A stretch of 11,284 nt of DNA, taken from the NCBI GenBank assembly GCA_946534455.1, contig CAMNCR010000070.1:1-11284 (forward strand), given 5' to 3'. Source of the stretch: an uncultured Clostridia bacterium. Its GTDB lineage: Bacteria; Bacillota; Clostridia; Christensenellales; Aristaeellaceae. The position numbers were made by a program, and so were the translations under genes. The notes under the pieces were generated by a model, which worked only from the letters and a program-made list of their open reading frames with translations, searched no databases and was not told the origin of the DNA. Below are positions 1 through 7,993 of this stretch, one piece after another (within the stretch, counting starts at the first letter, position 1; each line of letters begins with the position of its first letter).

Positions 1-1103
1 GCCCGGACGCTCATGCCGTCCCGGTCCAGATAGACCGCCGTCTCCAGGGGACGCTGCACCAGACGCCTGCGCAGCTCCGCGCTCACCTCCACCGTGCTTC
101 TGAGCTTCAGGAAGGGGAGAACCTCCCCGATCACCCGCTCCGTTTCCGCCAGCGGATATTCAAACAGGCATTTTCCGTCATACTGCTTTTCCCACAGCAT
201 CTGGGCCACCGGACGCTGCACCGGCGCAACGCGCACGCACTGCCCCGCGTACCAGCCCCACGCTCCGTCCCGGGTCAGGGGCTGATAATCCGTCGGAATC
301 CGGCCCGCGATTCCGATGCCCCGGGGACCCAGCGTCATGTCGAAGCGCAGCGGCAGACTGCATTCCGGAATGCCCTTGCAGGTTGAAATCTCCCCGCTGG
401 GGTTCATCAGACGGAACCGGCGGTCCTGCAGGCGGGTCATCAGCTCCGGAAGCACGATTTCCGGGATCCGGATCATGCGCCCGCCGCCCGCGATTTCCCC
501 GTGTTCATCCCCGTACTGGAGCCTGAGCAGCTTGTCCAGCCAGTCCAGAAAGGCTTCATCCTCCTCCGGAAAGCGCATCCATTCCGCCTCGTACACAAAC
601 CCCCGTCCAAAGGTCTGGGACTCTCCCCGGGAACGGCATTCCAGGAATTCCGGAATATTCGGCACCACATACAGCTTGCTCTGACCGACGCGCAGCCCCA
701 GGCGCACGGCCTGTCCGGATTTCTGGGGCATGGCCACCGTCATCTCCATCCGCAGGGCCGGCTCCTCCGGCATGGCCGCAAAGGCCAGCGCGGACAGCTC
801 CTCTCCCCGCGCGCCGGCGCCGACCCGCAGCATGGACTCGGGAATCTTTTCCCGCTCCGCCGCCTGCCAGGCCGCGACAATATGCCTGCAGCAGCCCTGC
901 TTTTCAAACGTGTCGCAGTCGCAGCGCACCGTCATATCGCTGGCGATGACGACCAGATGCGGAGGGGTTCCCGCCACGCTGTACTTCACGGCGTCCCGGT
1001 TTCGCTCCGTCATCCGGACCCATCCGCCCTCGTCCAGATCCCTGCCCTGCTGCAGATCCTCTTCACTGGTCAGCCGTCTGATTTCCTCCGGATTGAATCT
1101 CAT
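1..1103 (-). CDS. SWIM zinc finger / SNF2-family helicase, N-terminal part (truncated by window edge)
   Basis: The frame stays open from an ATG at 1103 to the left edge, giving 367 complete codons; the C-terminal part lies outside the window. Residues 61-74 form a SWIM zinc-finger signature, C-D-C then C-x-H (C61, C63, C72, H74), with the conserved hydrophobic helix after it (HIVAAWQAAE). The remaining residues, about 100-367, are beta-rich and resemble the bacterial SNF2-helicase-associated region that precedes the ATPase core in Firmicute SWIM/SNF2 proteins of roughly 1000 residues. The ATPase motifs (Walker A, DEAH) would lie to the left and cannot be checked here. Such proteins are ATP-dependent DNA translocases; SWIM domains are thought to bind nucleic acid or protein. 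The ATG has a moderate purine-rich stretch upstream (GGGGAG and AAGG). The gene follows the rhamnosidase gene by 60 bp in the same direction. The helicase call rests on the SWIM motif and overall look, not on visible catalytic motifs. Confidence 0.78.
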   Translation of the reverse strand, partial: MRFNPEEIRRLTSEEDLQQGRDLDEGGWVRMTERNRDAVKYSVAGTPPHLVVIASDMTVRCDCDTFEKQGCCRHIVAAWQAAEREKIPESMLRVGAGARGEELSALAFAAMPEEPALRMEMTVAMPQKSGQAVRLGLRVGQSKLYVVPNIPEFLECRSRGESQTFGRGFVYEAEWMRFPEEDEAFLDWLDKLLRLQYGDEHGEIAGGGRMIRIPEIVLPELMTRLQDRRFRLMNPSGEISTCKGIPECSLPLRFDMTLGPRGIGIAGRIPTDYQPLTRDGAWGWYAGQCVRVAPVQRPVAQMLWEKQYDGKCLFEYPLAETERVIGEVLPFLKLRSTVEVSAELRRRLVQRPLETAVYLDRDGMSVR

Positions 1104-1163
1104 TGCCTGCCTTCGCTCCCCGCTCCAAGTCTGTCTGTTTTCAGACGCCCGCCTGTCTGGTTC

Positions 1164-4100
1164 TCATGCCGGCCCCATCTGAAAGCGGTAGGTGCCCGCG
1201 GGCAGCGTAAACTTCAGAACCCGCTGCCCATTCCGGATTTCCGCTCCCTCCGGCGCAGGCCCTTCGTCCGCCACCGCCCGCATCCCCTCCTCCGCGGGGA
1301 GATACAGCGTCGCGCGCGTATTGGCCGGCACGGTGCACGCATAGGACACCATCCTGCCCTCCCGTGCCTCCCAGGCGGAATGAATGCGCCCGTAGGGGGA
1401 ATCGTAGGACGCGTCCATGCCGGTAAAATGCCCGCCGCAGACGGGCTGCAGGAGGAAGGTATGGAAGCCGCTGTCCCCATCCCGGGCGATGCCGGCCATG
1501 TATTCCATCATCCATGCGCCGATCGCGCCGAGCGAGTAATGGTTGAAGGAATTCATCCAGTTCTGCCCGCCGAAGCCGTTTTCCTCTGTGAAGGAGTTCC
1601 AGCGCTCCCACATGGAGGTGGCGCCGTTCAGCACCGGATACAGCCAGGAGGGGCAGCGGGTCTGCTCGAACATGCGGAAGGCCGTATCGATCGCTCCCGC
1701 CTCCGTCAGGGCCGGCAGCAGCGGCGCCGTGCCCATGAAGCCGGTGGTCATGGTATAGTCCGTCCTTTCGCAGGCCTCCTGAAGAAATCGCTGCGCAAAG
1801 GGGCGGTTCTCCTCGCTGAACACCCCGCAGACCAGCGGAAGCGCATAGGAGGCCTGCGTATCCTGCAGGATTCCCTCCGCGTTCCGCGTGCGGTGATCCT
1901 CTCCGACAAAGACCCGGTTCCATTCGGCCCGAAGCCGGTCCCCGAAGGAACGGAACACCCGGGCATCCTCCTGAAAGCCCAGCCTTTCCGCCGCCTGCTC
2001 CGTGCTCCGGACGCTGCGATACAGCTGCGCGTTATCCATCAGCGAGGGATCCGTATCCTTCACCGCCAGGTGATCCCCCAGAAAGCCGATCTGGGAGGTC
2101 AGGCATTCCCGGCCCTCCGCCGTTTTGTTCATCATGCCCTCGATGTGGCGTTTCATATTCGGATAGTTTTCCTCCAGCACCCTGCGCGCACCGTACTGGC
2201 TGAAGGTCTCAAAGGGAATCATGACACCGGCCGCATTCCATGTATACCCCAGGGAAAAGGCCTCTCCGATGGGCGCGTAGGACGGCGCGTAGAGATGGAA
2301 GGTGCCGTCCGGCCCCTGGGCTTCCCGCTGCAGGCGGTTAAAGTTCCGGTAAAACGCGCGCATGTCGGCCATATAGGTGGCCGTTCTGGCGTAGACGTTC
2401 GCGTCCCCCGCCCAGCCCAGCCTTTCGTCCCGCTGCGGGCAGTCCGTGGGGATGGAGAGATGGTTGCTGAGCGTGGAACGGATGATATTCCGGAAAAGCC
2501 TGTCCGTCAGCGGATTGGAACAGTGGAAGAAAGCCGTCTGGCGCACGGAGCTGAACAGAATGCCCCGGATATTCTCGGGGGGAATCGGCTCCTTCAGCCC
2601 GGAGATTTCCACATATCGATAGCCGTGGAAGGTGAAGCGCGGAAGGAATATCTCCCCCTCTTCCCCCTTTGTCACATAGACATCCGTGACCAGGGCGCCC
2701 CGGAGGTTTTCCGTCAGGATCAGCCCGCCCAGCTCTCCGTAGCAGAATTCATTCTCCGGATCCAGACGGGGATAGCGCATTTCCGCATAGCGAAGGGTAA
2801 TCCGCGTGCCCCGTTCCGTTTTCGGAAAGGTGATCTCCGGAACGCCGACCATGTTCTGCCCCATATCGTACAGAAAGACGGTGTCGTGATCCGTCCCGCG
2901 CGTTTCGCTGCCGAGATAGGCGGCGGAAAGGGTTTCCACCGCCGTCATTCCCGGGTCGATTTTCGCGGTGATCTCGCTCTCTGCTCCGCAGACCGTGGAG
3001 GGCATTTCCGAGGCCGGCCGCCAGCCCTCCGCCGGGAAGCCCGGCTGATCCCATCCGGCGATCTCCCGGGTCGCGTCATAGGTTTCCCCGTTAAAGTTGC
3101 CGGCATACCGGACGGGCCCGTCCCCATAGTACTGCCAGCTGTCGTCCGTGGGAACATACCGGACAGAGCCGTCCTCCAGCGTCACTCGAAGCACCGCCAG
3201 CAGGGCCTGCCGATCCCCGTAGAAATGATAGTTTTCAATCGCATAGGAGGTCTGATCCCCGTACCAGCCCGAGGCCAGCACGGCTCCGATCACGTTTTCA
3301 CCCTCGTGGATCAGCCCTGTCACATCAAAGGCCTCATACAGCGTCCGCTTCCGGAAGTCCATATCTCCCGGGGGCAGGAATTCCTCTCCCGCCCTCTGCC
3401 CGTTGACCGTCAGATCAAAAACGCCCCGGGCCGTGGCATACAGGATCGCTTCGCGAACCCCCTGCTCCAGATGGAACGCCCTGCGCAGCATGGGCACAGC
3501 GCCGAAGGATGGATCCGCCCAGCAGCAGGTGTCCGGCCGGACGGTGATCCGGTTCCCCTCCGCGCTGATTCCGTCGCACCCCTCGAAGATACCGTATCCC
3601 GCCCCGGTCTGCGGCCCGAAAAACGCCGCCCGTTCTCCGCCGTAGTGGCATATTTCATAGTCCGTAAAGCAGGCGAACGTGTCCTGCGCCGTCCTGAATC
3701 CCACCTGACACAGCCGGGGATAGATCGGAACATCCATCACCCGGTTCAGCGGGTTCAGCACCAGATGCGTTTCCTCCCAGGCCTCCTTCGGCGCGCCGGG
3801 CATGATGTGCGGATTCCGCTGCCCCGTGATCAGCTTCTCCCCGTCCACCGTCATCGCCTCCATCTGGTTGCCGCTGATGACGATTTCCCAGGCATGGGGC
3901 TCAAAACGGTTTTCCTCCCCAATCAGGCTTTCCGGAACGGGCATGGAAAACAGCGGTGCTTCTCCCTGTTCCTCCGGGGCGTATCCCCTGCGGTAGACCT
4001 CCAGCCTGGCCGGCAGATCGCGGACGTTGAGCATGAAGGCGATATAGTTCTCCCCATGGATCAGATAATTGTTGTGAATGGAGGAAAGGAGCCTCGGATC

Positions 4101-4559
4101 CGCGGCGCCGAAGATCACGCCCGCCCGGCTTCCGCCCCGCTCGATGCGCAGGGTAAACCGGAGGCGGAAAACCGGGATGGTTTCCGCGGCCACGCAGAGC
4201 TCATCCGGCCCGATCCATTTTGCGCCGTGCCACGCCGAAAGCCTGCCGTTCATCAGGCCGGTGGCGAAGACGGATTCGGCCCGCAGCTCCTCCCCCTGTT
4301 CATTCCAGACGGACAGGCTCCAGGTATAGCCGGTTTCCGGCTGAAGCGCGGCCGGGCAGAGAATCTCCGTGGATTCGCTTCCGGGGGTTCTGCCGCTGTC
4401 CCAGACGGTTTGGCCCTCCCGCCGGATCACGATCCTCCAGGCCTCCTGCCGGGCGCCGAAGCGGGCGGAGGCCATGCTCCAGCTGAAAACCGGATGCTGC
4501 TCATCCAGCGCCAGAGGCCTCTCCTGATAGCTGACTCGAAGATTCTCCAGACGATCCAT
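1164..4559 (-). CDS. Alpha-L-rhamnosidase, glycoside hydrolase family 78
   Basis: This 1131-residue protein hydrolyses terminal alpha-L-rhamnose from plant glycosides or pectic side chains, judged by family. The N-terminus (residues 6-25, LRVSYQERPLALDEQHPVFS) is the typical start of bacterial rhamnosidases. A fibronectin-like region follows to about 100 and a beta-sandwich insert covers about 120-305. The rhamnosidase N-terminal domain lies at about 360-530, a beta domain at about 540-655, the (alpha/alpha)6 catalytic barrel at about 670-1025 and a C-terminal beta domain at about 1030-1125. The catalytic acid signature CPQRDERLGWAGDA spans 707-720, with E712 the likely general acid. The motif TSMWERW at 981-987 supplies E985 as the likely general base. 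There is no signal peptide or anchor, so it is probably cytosolic and acts on imported oligosaccharides or small glycosides. AAAGGG sits nine bases before the ATG. It follows preA by 48 bp with no obvious terminator. No sugar transporter or rhamnose catabolic gene is present in the window. Confidence 0.95.
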   Translation of the reverse strand: MDRLENLRVSYQERPLALDEQHPVFSWSMASARFGARQEAWRIVIRREGQTVWDSGRTPGSESTEILCPAALQPETGYTWSLSVWNEQGEELRAESVFATGLMNGRLSAWHGAKWIGPDELCVAAETIPVFRLRFTLRIERGGSRAGVIFGAADPRLLSSIHNNYLIHGENYIAFMLNVRDLPARLEVYRRGYAPEEQGEAPLFSMPVPESLIGEENRFEPHAWEIVISGNQMEAMTVDGEKLITGQRNPHIMPGAPKEAWEETHLVLNPLNRVMDVPIYPRLCQVGFRTAQDTFACFTDYEICHYGGERAAFFGPQTGAGYGIFEGCDGISAEGNRITVRPDTCCWADPSFGAVPMLRRAFHLEQGVREAILYATARGVFDLTVNGQRAGEEFLPPGDMDFRKRTLYEAFDVTGLIHEGENVIGAVLASGWYGDQTSYAIENYHFYGDRQALLAVLRVTLEDGSVRYVPTDDSWQYYGDGPVRYAGNFNGETYDATREIAGWDQPGFPAEGWRPASEMPSTVCGAESEITAKIDPGMTAVETLSAAYLGSETRGTDHDTVFLYDMGQNMVGVPEITFPKTERGTRITLRYAEMRYPRLDPENEFCYGELGGLILTENLRGALVTDVYVTKGEEGEIFLPRFTFHGYRYVEISGLKEPIPPENIRGILFSSVRQTAFFHCSNPLTDRLFRNIIRSTLSNHLSIPTDCPQRDERLGWAGDANVYARTATYMADMRAFYRNFNRLQREAQGPDGTFHLYAPSYAPIGEAFSLGYTWNAAGVMIPFETFSQYGARRVLEENYPNMKRHIEGMMNKTAEGRECLTSQIGFLGDHLAVKDTDPSLMDNAQLYRSVRSTEQAAERLGFQEDARVFRSFGDRLRAEWNRVFVGEDHRTRNAEGILQDTQASYALPLVCGVFSEENRPFAQRFLQEACERTDYTMTTGFMGTAPLLPALTEAGAIDTAFRMFEQTRCPSWLYPVLNGATSMWERWNSFTEENGFGGQNWMNSFNHYSLGAIGAWMMEYMAGIARDGDSGFHTFLLQPVCGGHFTGMDASYDSPYGRIHSAWEAREGRMVSYACTVPANTRATLYLPAEEGMRAVADEGPAPEGAEIRNGQRVLKFTLPAGTYRFQMGPA

Positions 4560-4607
4560 ACCGACCTACCCTTTCTGAGACTTTTCTCTCCGTTTCCTTC
4601 CCGGGCT

Positions 4608-6119
4608 TCAGGCGTTCGCCGCGCGCCGGATCCGCCTGTTCGACGGCTGAATCGCCCGCTGCGGGCAGATCAGAATGCACAGATGACAGCCGACGCACTT
4701 TTTCCCATCCAGCACCGGGCGGCCGTTTTCATCCGCCCGGATCGCCTGATGTCCCCCGTCCATGCAGGAAATCCTGCAGCGTCCGCAGCCGATGCAGCGC
4801 TCCGGGATGAACCGGGGAAACAGGACGGTATCCCGCTGCAGCACGTCCGTGGAGAAGCTCAGCGAATCCAGGCCCAGGCCGATCATCTCCTCCAGCCGGT
4901 CGCATCCCTTTTCCGCCAGATACAGGTTCAGTCCGTCCTTCAGATCCTCAATGATCCGATAGCCGTACTGCATCACAGCCGTCGTCACCTGCACGGAGCC
5001 GGCTCCCAGCAGAATAAACTCCAGGGCATCCAGCCAGGTTTCAATCCCGCCCATGCCGGACAGATGCCGTCCCTTCAGGCTGGCGTTCTGGCCCAGCTCC
5101 GCCATAAAGCGCAGCGCGATCGGCTTGACCGCATTCCCGCTGTAGCCGCCCACCGCGCTCGCTCCGCGCACGGCGGGCGCCGAAACATAGGTGTGCGGAT
5201 CGATCCCGACGATGGATCGAATGGTATTGATGGCCGCAATTCCGTCCGCCCCGCCCCGGATCGCCGCCTCCGCCGCGGAGGACATCTCCATCACGTTCGG
5301 CGTCAGCTTGGCCAGGACAGGAATATGGCAGCCGTCCCTGGCCGCTGCGGTGAATCGTTCCACCAGCTCCGGCACCTGTCCGATGTCGGCCCCCATGCCT
5401 CCCTCCGCCATGTTGGGGCAGGAGAAGTTCAGCTCCACCGCGTCCGCTCCGTTTTCCTCGCAGAGCCTGGCCAGCTCGCCCCACTCCGCGTCATTTCTTC
5501 CCATGATGGAGGCCAGAATGACCTTCTCCGGATAGCGGGCCTTCAGCCGGCGGAAGATCTCCATGTTTTCCTTCACGCTGTGGTCCGAAAGCTGCTCGAT
5601 ATTCTTGAATCCGATCAGGCTTCCGTCGGCTCCCTTCACCGCGGAGAAGCGGGGAGAGGCCTCATGAATATCCATCATACAGACGGTTTTGAAGCAGGCA
5701 CCGGCCCACCCGGCCTCAAAGGCCCTGGCGCACATGTCGTAGGTGCTGGCCACCACCGAGGAGGACAGCAGAAAGGGATTCTCCAGGGGAACCCCGCACA
5801 GGCTGCTCCGCAGGCGGCTTTCATCCTCGGGCAGGGCGGTCTCACATTCCGGTCGGACCTGGTAGTACAGGCGGTTGATCAGTTCGCGAACAGGCACCTC
5901 TCCGGGGCGGACGCATGCCTCCTCGCACCGGGCTCTGCAGGTCAGGCAGGGGTTGTTCTCCGGCAGACGAAGAGCAGCCTTCTGCTCGTTCTGAAACCAG
6001 ATGCTGCGCAGCAGCTCTGACGGCCTGAGGCTGCCACAGGCCTGATCGCACCTTGCGTCCGCGCAGAGCGCGCAGCGGATCATATCCGCCCGGGGAATGA
6101 GAGGCTGGCTGTGAATCAC
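4608..6119 (-). CDS. preA: PreA-like dihydropyrimidine dehydrogenase with extra N-terminal Fe-S domain
   Basis: A 503-residue flavin and iron-sulfur protein of the DHODH/PreA family; E. coli PreA is about 410 residues. Residues 1-85 hold two cysteine groups, C16-C19-C24-C28 and C58-C61-C65-C69, like the Fe-S domain at the N-terminus of PreT, GltD and mammalian DPD. Residues about 104-420 are the FMN barrel, with NFSCPN at 231-236, KLTPNV at 261-266, GGYSGNAVKPIAL at 324-336 and SGMGGIETW at 354-362. The C-terminus has two 4Fe-4S motifs: C442-C445-C448-C452 and C475-C478-C481-C485, the last followed by P. PreA with PreT normally reduces uracil or thymine with NADH; no PreT gene is nearby. The residue I align with the active-site cysteine of mammalian DPD is I246, so the substrate is uncertain. 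The start is GTG, supported by a perfect Shine-Dalgarno seven bases upstream. Alternatives are another ene-reductase or oxidoreductase of the family. It is cytosolic. Confidence 0.85.
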   Translation of the reverse strand: MIHSQPLIPRADMIRCALCADARCDQACGSLRPSELLRSIWFQNEQKAALRLPENNPCLTCRARCEEACVRPGEVPVRELINRLYYQVRPECETALPEDESRLRSSLCGVPLENPFLLSSSVVASTYDMCARAFEAGWAGACFKTVCMMDIHEASPRFSAVKGADGSLIGFKNIEQLSDHSVKENMEIFRRLKARYPEKVILASIMGRNDAEWGELARLCEENGADAVELNFSCPNMAEGGMGADIGQVPELVERFTAAARDGCHIPVLAKLTPNVMEMSSAAEAAIRGGADGIAAINTIRSIVGIDPHTYVSAPAVRGASAVGGYSGNAVKPIALRFMAELGQNASLKGRHLSGMGGIETWLDALEFILLGAGSVQVTTAVMQYGYRIIEDLKDGLNLYLAEKGCDRLEEMIGLGLDSLSFSTDVLQRDTVLFPRFIPERCIGCGRCRISCMDGGHQAIRADENGRPVLDGKKCVGCHLCILICPQRAIQPSNRRIRRAANA

Positions 6120-6126
6120 AGGTGTT

Positions 6127-6134
6127 CCTCCTTT
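6127..6134 (-). promoter_or_regulatory. Ribosome binding site that fixes the GTG start of preA
   Basis: AAAGGAGG on the minus strand ends seven bases before the GTG at 6119. It is the strongest such site nearby and justifies the non-ATG start. That start keeps the N-terminal cysteine cluster (C16 onward) inside the protein. Confidence 0.85.
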
Positions 6135-6192
6135 CAGTCTGGTACCGCATGAGTGTCAGGCAGGGAAAGGGTATTCTGTTGTTTTCAAGAAT

Positions 6193-6221
6193 AGATTAGC
6201 ATCCTTTGCGGAAAATGTCCA
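6193..6221 (-). promoter_or_regulatory. Candidate promoter for preA
   Basis: On the minus strand TGGACA (6216-6221, one mismatch to the consensus -35) is followed after 17 bases by TGC-TAATCT (hexamer 6193-6198), which looks like an extended -10 but matches the consensus hexamer only at its most conserved positions. It lies in the 128-bp spacer after the MATE fusion gene and would give a leader of about 70 bases before the preA start. The same blocks (GGACATTT and GATGCTAA) occur before the STAS gene. No experimental start site is known to me; the call is from pattern and position. Confidence 0.4.
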
Positions 6222-6240
6222 GCAGGAAGCACGGCCCGGC

Positions 6241-6258
6241 CGGCGGTCTATTCCGCCG
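6241..6258 (-). other. GC-rich hairpin over the MATE fusion stop codon, no U-tract
   Basis: The minus strand reads CGGCGG, a six-base loop AATAGA containing the end of the frame and its TAG stop, then CCGCCG: a perfect six-pair GC stem. No T-run follows, so it is not a classical intrinsic terminator. It could protect the 3' end of the transcript, weaken read-through into preA, or mean nothing. Confidence 0.35.
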
Positions 6259-7993
6259 CCGTCAGCTTGATGGTCAGATTGTTCAGGTTCAGAGAGTAGG
6301 TATATCGAACATCGTCCGCCATCGCCATCACCAGGCGGATGCCCAGGGAATCCTCCCGGTTGCCCGAGGGAACGTAGCTCACCGGGTCAAAGGCCCGGCA
6401 GTCATCCCGGAAGCGCAGCACCCACCGCTGTCCCTTGTGCTGAACGCGGACGGACAGATGATTGCGGTTTTTCTCCCCAAAGCCGTGAATCACGGTATTG
6501 CTCGCCATCTCCTCCAGGCACAGGGCAATGTGGTTGGCCAGCTTGTCGCTCTGCCCGTGCTTCCGGCAGAAGTCGCCCGCCGCCTGGGCGGCCCGCGCCA
6601 CATCCTCCAGCGAGCTGATTTCGGTCTCCATCAGGTTTTCCGGTTTCACGCCGAAGTCCTCCCGCAGCAGCAGGAAATCCTGGCTGTCCAGGGAAACCGC
6701 GCCCTTTTTCTTCCATACATAAAGCGCAATGCACACCAGCGCAAGAACCTCTCCCACCACGTAATACAGCCACACGCCGGTGACTCCCAGAAAGCGGCTG
6801 AACAGGAAGGCGGCCAGCGCCGGAAGCACCGCGCCCTCCCCCACAGAGATGATCTCCGTCAGATGAACCCTGCCCGTTCCCTGGTACAGGCTTTTGAGCG
6901 CGTTGATCACGCAGCACGGGATCAGCCCCAGGGCAAAGAGCCTCAGGCCCTGGATCGTCATGCTTCTCGCCGCGCCCGTCTCGGGGATGAAAATGCCCAC
7001 GAGCACCGGCGCAAAGGCCGCCACCAGCACGCACATCCCCACGCCCAGCAGCGCCGCGTACCGCACCAGCGTGCGCAGCAGATCCCTGAGTCCCGTCCGG
7101 TCTTCCTCGTGATACAGAATGCCTGAAAGCGTCAGCGAAACGCCGCCCATGCCGGTGGAGATGCAGTTGCTGGCATTTCCCAGCGTCAGAATCACCGAAT
7201 AGGCTGCCACCGCCTCGCTGCCGCCCACGCCCAGGAGAATCCTGTTCAGAATGAACACCAGCACCACAGAGGAGGCCATGGTGAACACCGTCGGAACGCC
7301 TCCGACAATCAGCTCCCGGATCTTCCGAAGCGTCACCATTTTCAGGGAAAACCGGAATACGCATTTTCTGGAAAGGAAGTATCCCATGGCGATCACCATG
7401 GCCACATAATAGCTCAGCGAGGAGGCCAGGCCCATCCCGAACATCCCGTTATGGAACACCAGCACGCTCAGCAGATCCAGCACCACATCCGATACCGTCA
7501 TCGCCAGCACCGCCACGATCAGCAGGTTGCTCTGCCCGGCCATCTGCAGGAACGGCACCAGCACCAGCGCGCCCATGGAGCCGGGCGCTCCGAGAATAAA
7601 GCCCGTCAGATAGTCCCGGGTATCGTCAAAGAGCTTCCCCTCCCGCCCCGCGCCCATGAGCGTGGACAGCGGATTGCGCAGCAGCAGCACCGCCAGCACC
7701 AGCACCAGAGAGATGCCCAGCATCAGCGCGATGGCGGAGGAATAGCCCCGGTTGGTTTCCTCCCGGGAGCCGCTCCCCAGGGATTTGCTGCAGGCCACCT
7801 GAACGCCGGCCGCCAGCATGCTTCCGATGGCGCCGATCACCAGCAGGATGGGATTGGCCAGGCCATAGGCGGCAATGGCTTCCACTCCCAGGAACCGGCA
7901 GATCATGATGTTGTCGATCAGAAGACACAGGGAAACCGTCAGCGCGGACAGGATCTGCGCCGCCAGCATCTGGCGGATCAGCTTTCGTATCAT
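6248..7993 (-). CDS. MATE-family transporter fused to a C-terminal RsbW-like HATPase domain
   Basis: 581 residues in two parts. Residues 1 to about 430 are a full MATE/NorM-like transporter with about twelve hydrophobic segments in two halves, e.g. around 12-32, 47-68, 86-106, 138-162, 231-252 and 408-427; typical MATE proteins are about 450 residues. A KKK stretch at 428-430 ends the membrane part. Residues about 456-581 form a GHKL ATPase of the anti-sigma-kinase (RsbW/SpoIIAB) type. The N box is CLEEMASN at 492-499, with N499 the expected Mg2+ ligand. The G1-like box is RDDCRAFDP at 529-537, where the usual glycine is C532. The G2-like segment is SLGIRLV at 549-555. An even number of membrane spans puts both ends in the cytoplasm, where the kinase domain could meet the STAS protein. 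The ATG overlaps the phosphatase TGA by four bases with AAGGAG just upstream, so the two are likely translationally coupled. MATE proteins export cations, drugs or metabolites using H+ or Na+ gradients; the substrate here is unknown. Role of the fusion is inferred. Confidence 0.9.
   Translation of the reverse strand: MIRKLIRQMLAAQILSALTVSLCLLIDNIMICRFLGVEAIAAYGLANPILLVIGAIGSMLAAGVQVACSKSLGSGSREETNRGYSSAIALMLGISLVLVLAVLLLRNPLSTLMGAGREGKLFDDTRDYLTGFILGAPGSMGALVLVPFLQMAGQSNLLIVAVLAMTVSDVVLDLLSVLVFHNGMFGMGLASSLSYYVAMVIAMGYFLSRKCVFRFSLKMVTLRKIRELIVGGVPTVFTMASSVVLVFILNRILLGVGGSEAVAAYSVILTLGNASNCISTGMGGVSLTLSGILYHEEDRTGLRDLLRTLVRYAALLGVGMCVLVAAFAPVLVGIFIPETGAARSMTIQGLRLFALGLIPCCVINALKSLYQGTGRVHLTEIISVGEGAVLPALAAFLFSRFLGVTGVWLYYVVGEVLALVCIALYVWKKKGAVSLDSQDFLLLREDFGVKPENLMETEISSLEDVARAAQAAGDFCRKHGQSDKLANHIALCLEEMASNTVIHGFGEKNRNHLSVRVQHKGQRWVLRFRDDCRAFDPVSYVPSGNREDSLGIRLVMAMADDVRYTYSLNLNNLTIKLTAAE

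Noticed and set aside
1133..1146. Small hairpin GTCTG-TTTT-CAGAC between the rhamnosidase and SNF2 genes
   Set aside because: It has only five pairs and no U-tract follows on the minus strand, so I do not call a terminator.
501..6020. An 1839-codon open frame on the plus strand across SNF2, rhamnosidase and preA
   Set aside because: Its codons lie exactly opposite those of the three minus-strand genes, which share one frame. It stays open only because the genes avoid TTA, CTA and TCA codons; its end at 6018-6020 is a TCA serine codon of preA. The translation is Arg/Pro/His-rich with no recognisable domain, and the opposite strand encodes clear enzymes.
6402..7364. A 320-codon minus-strand frame inside the MATE fusion gene
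   Set aside because: It is an offset frame, Gly/Arg/Ala-rich and low in hydrophobic order, typical of a GC-rich shadow; the overlapping frame encodes a complete MATE protein.
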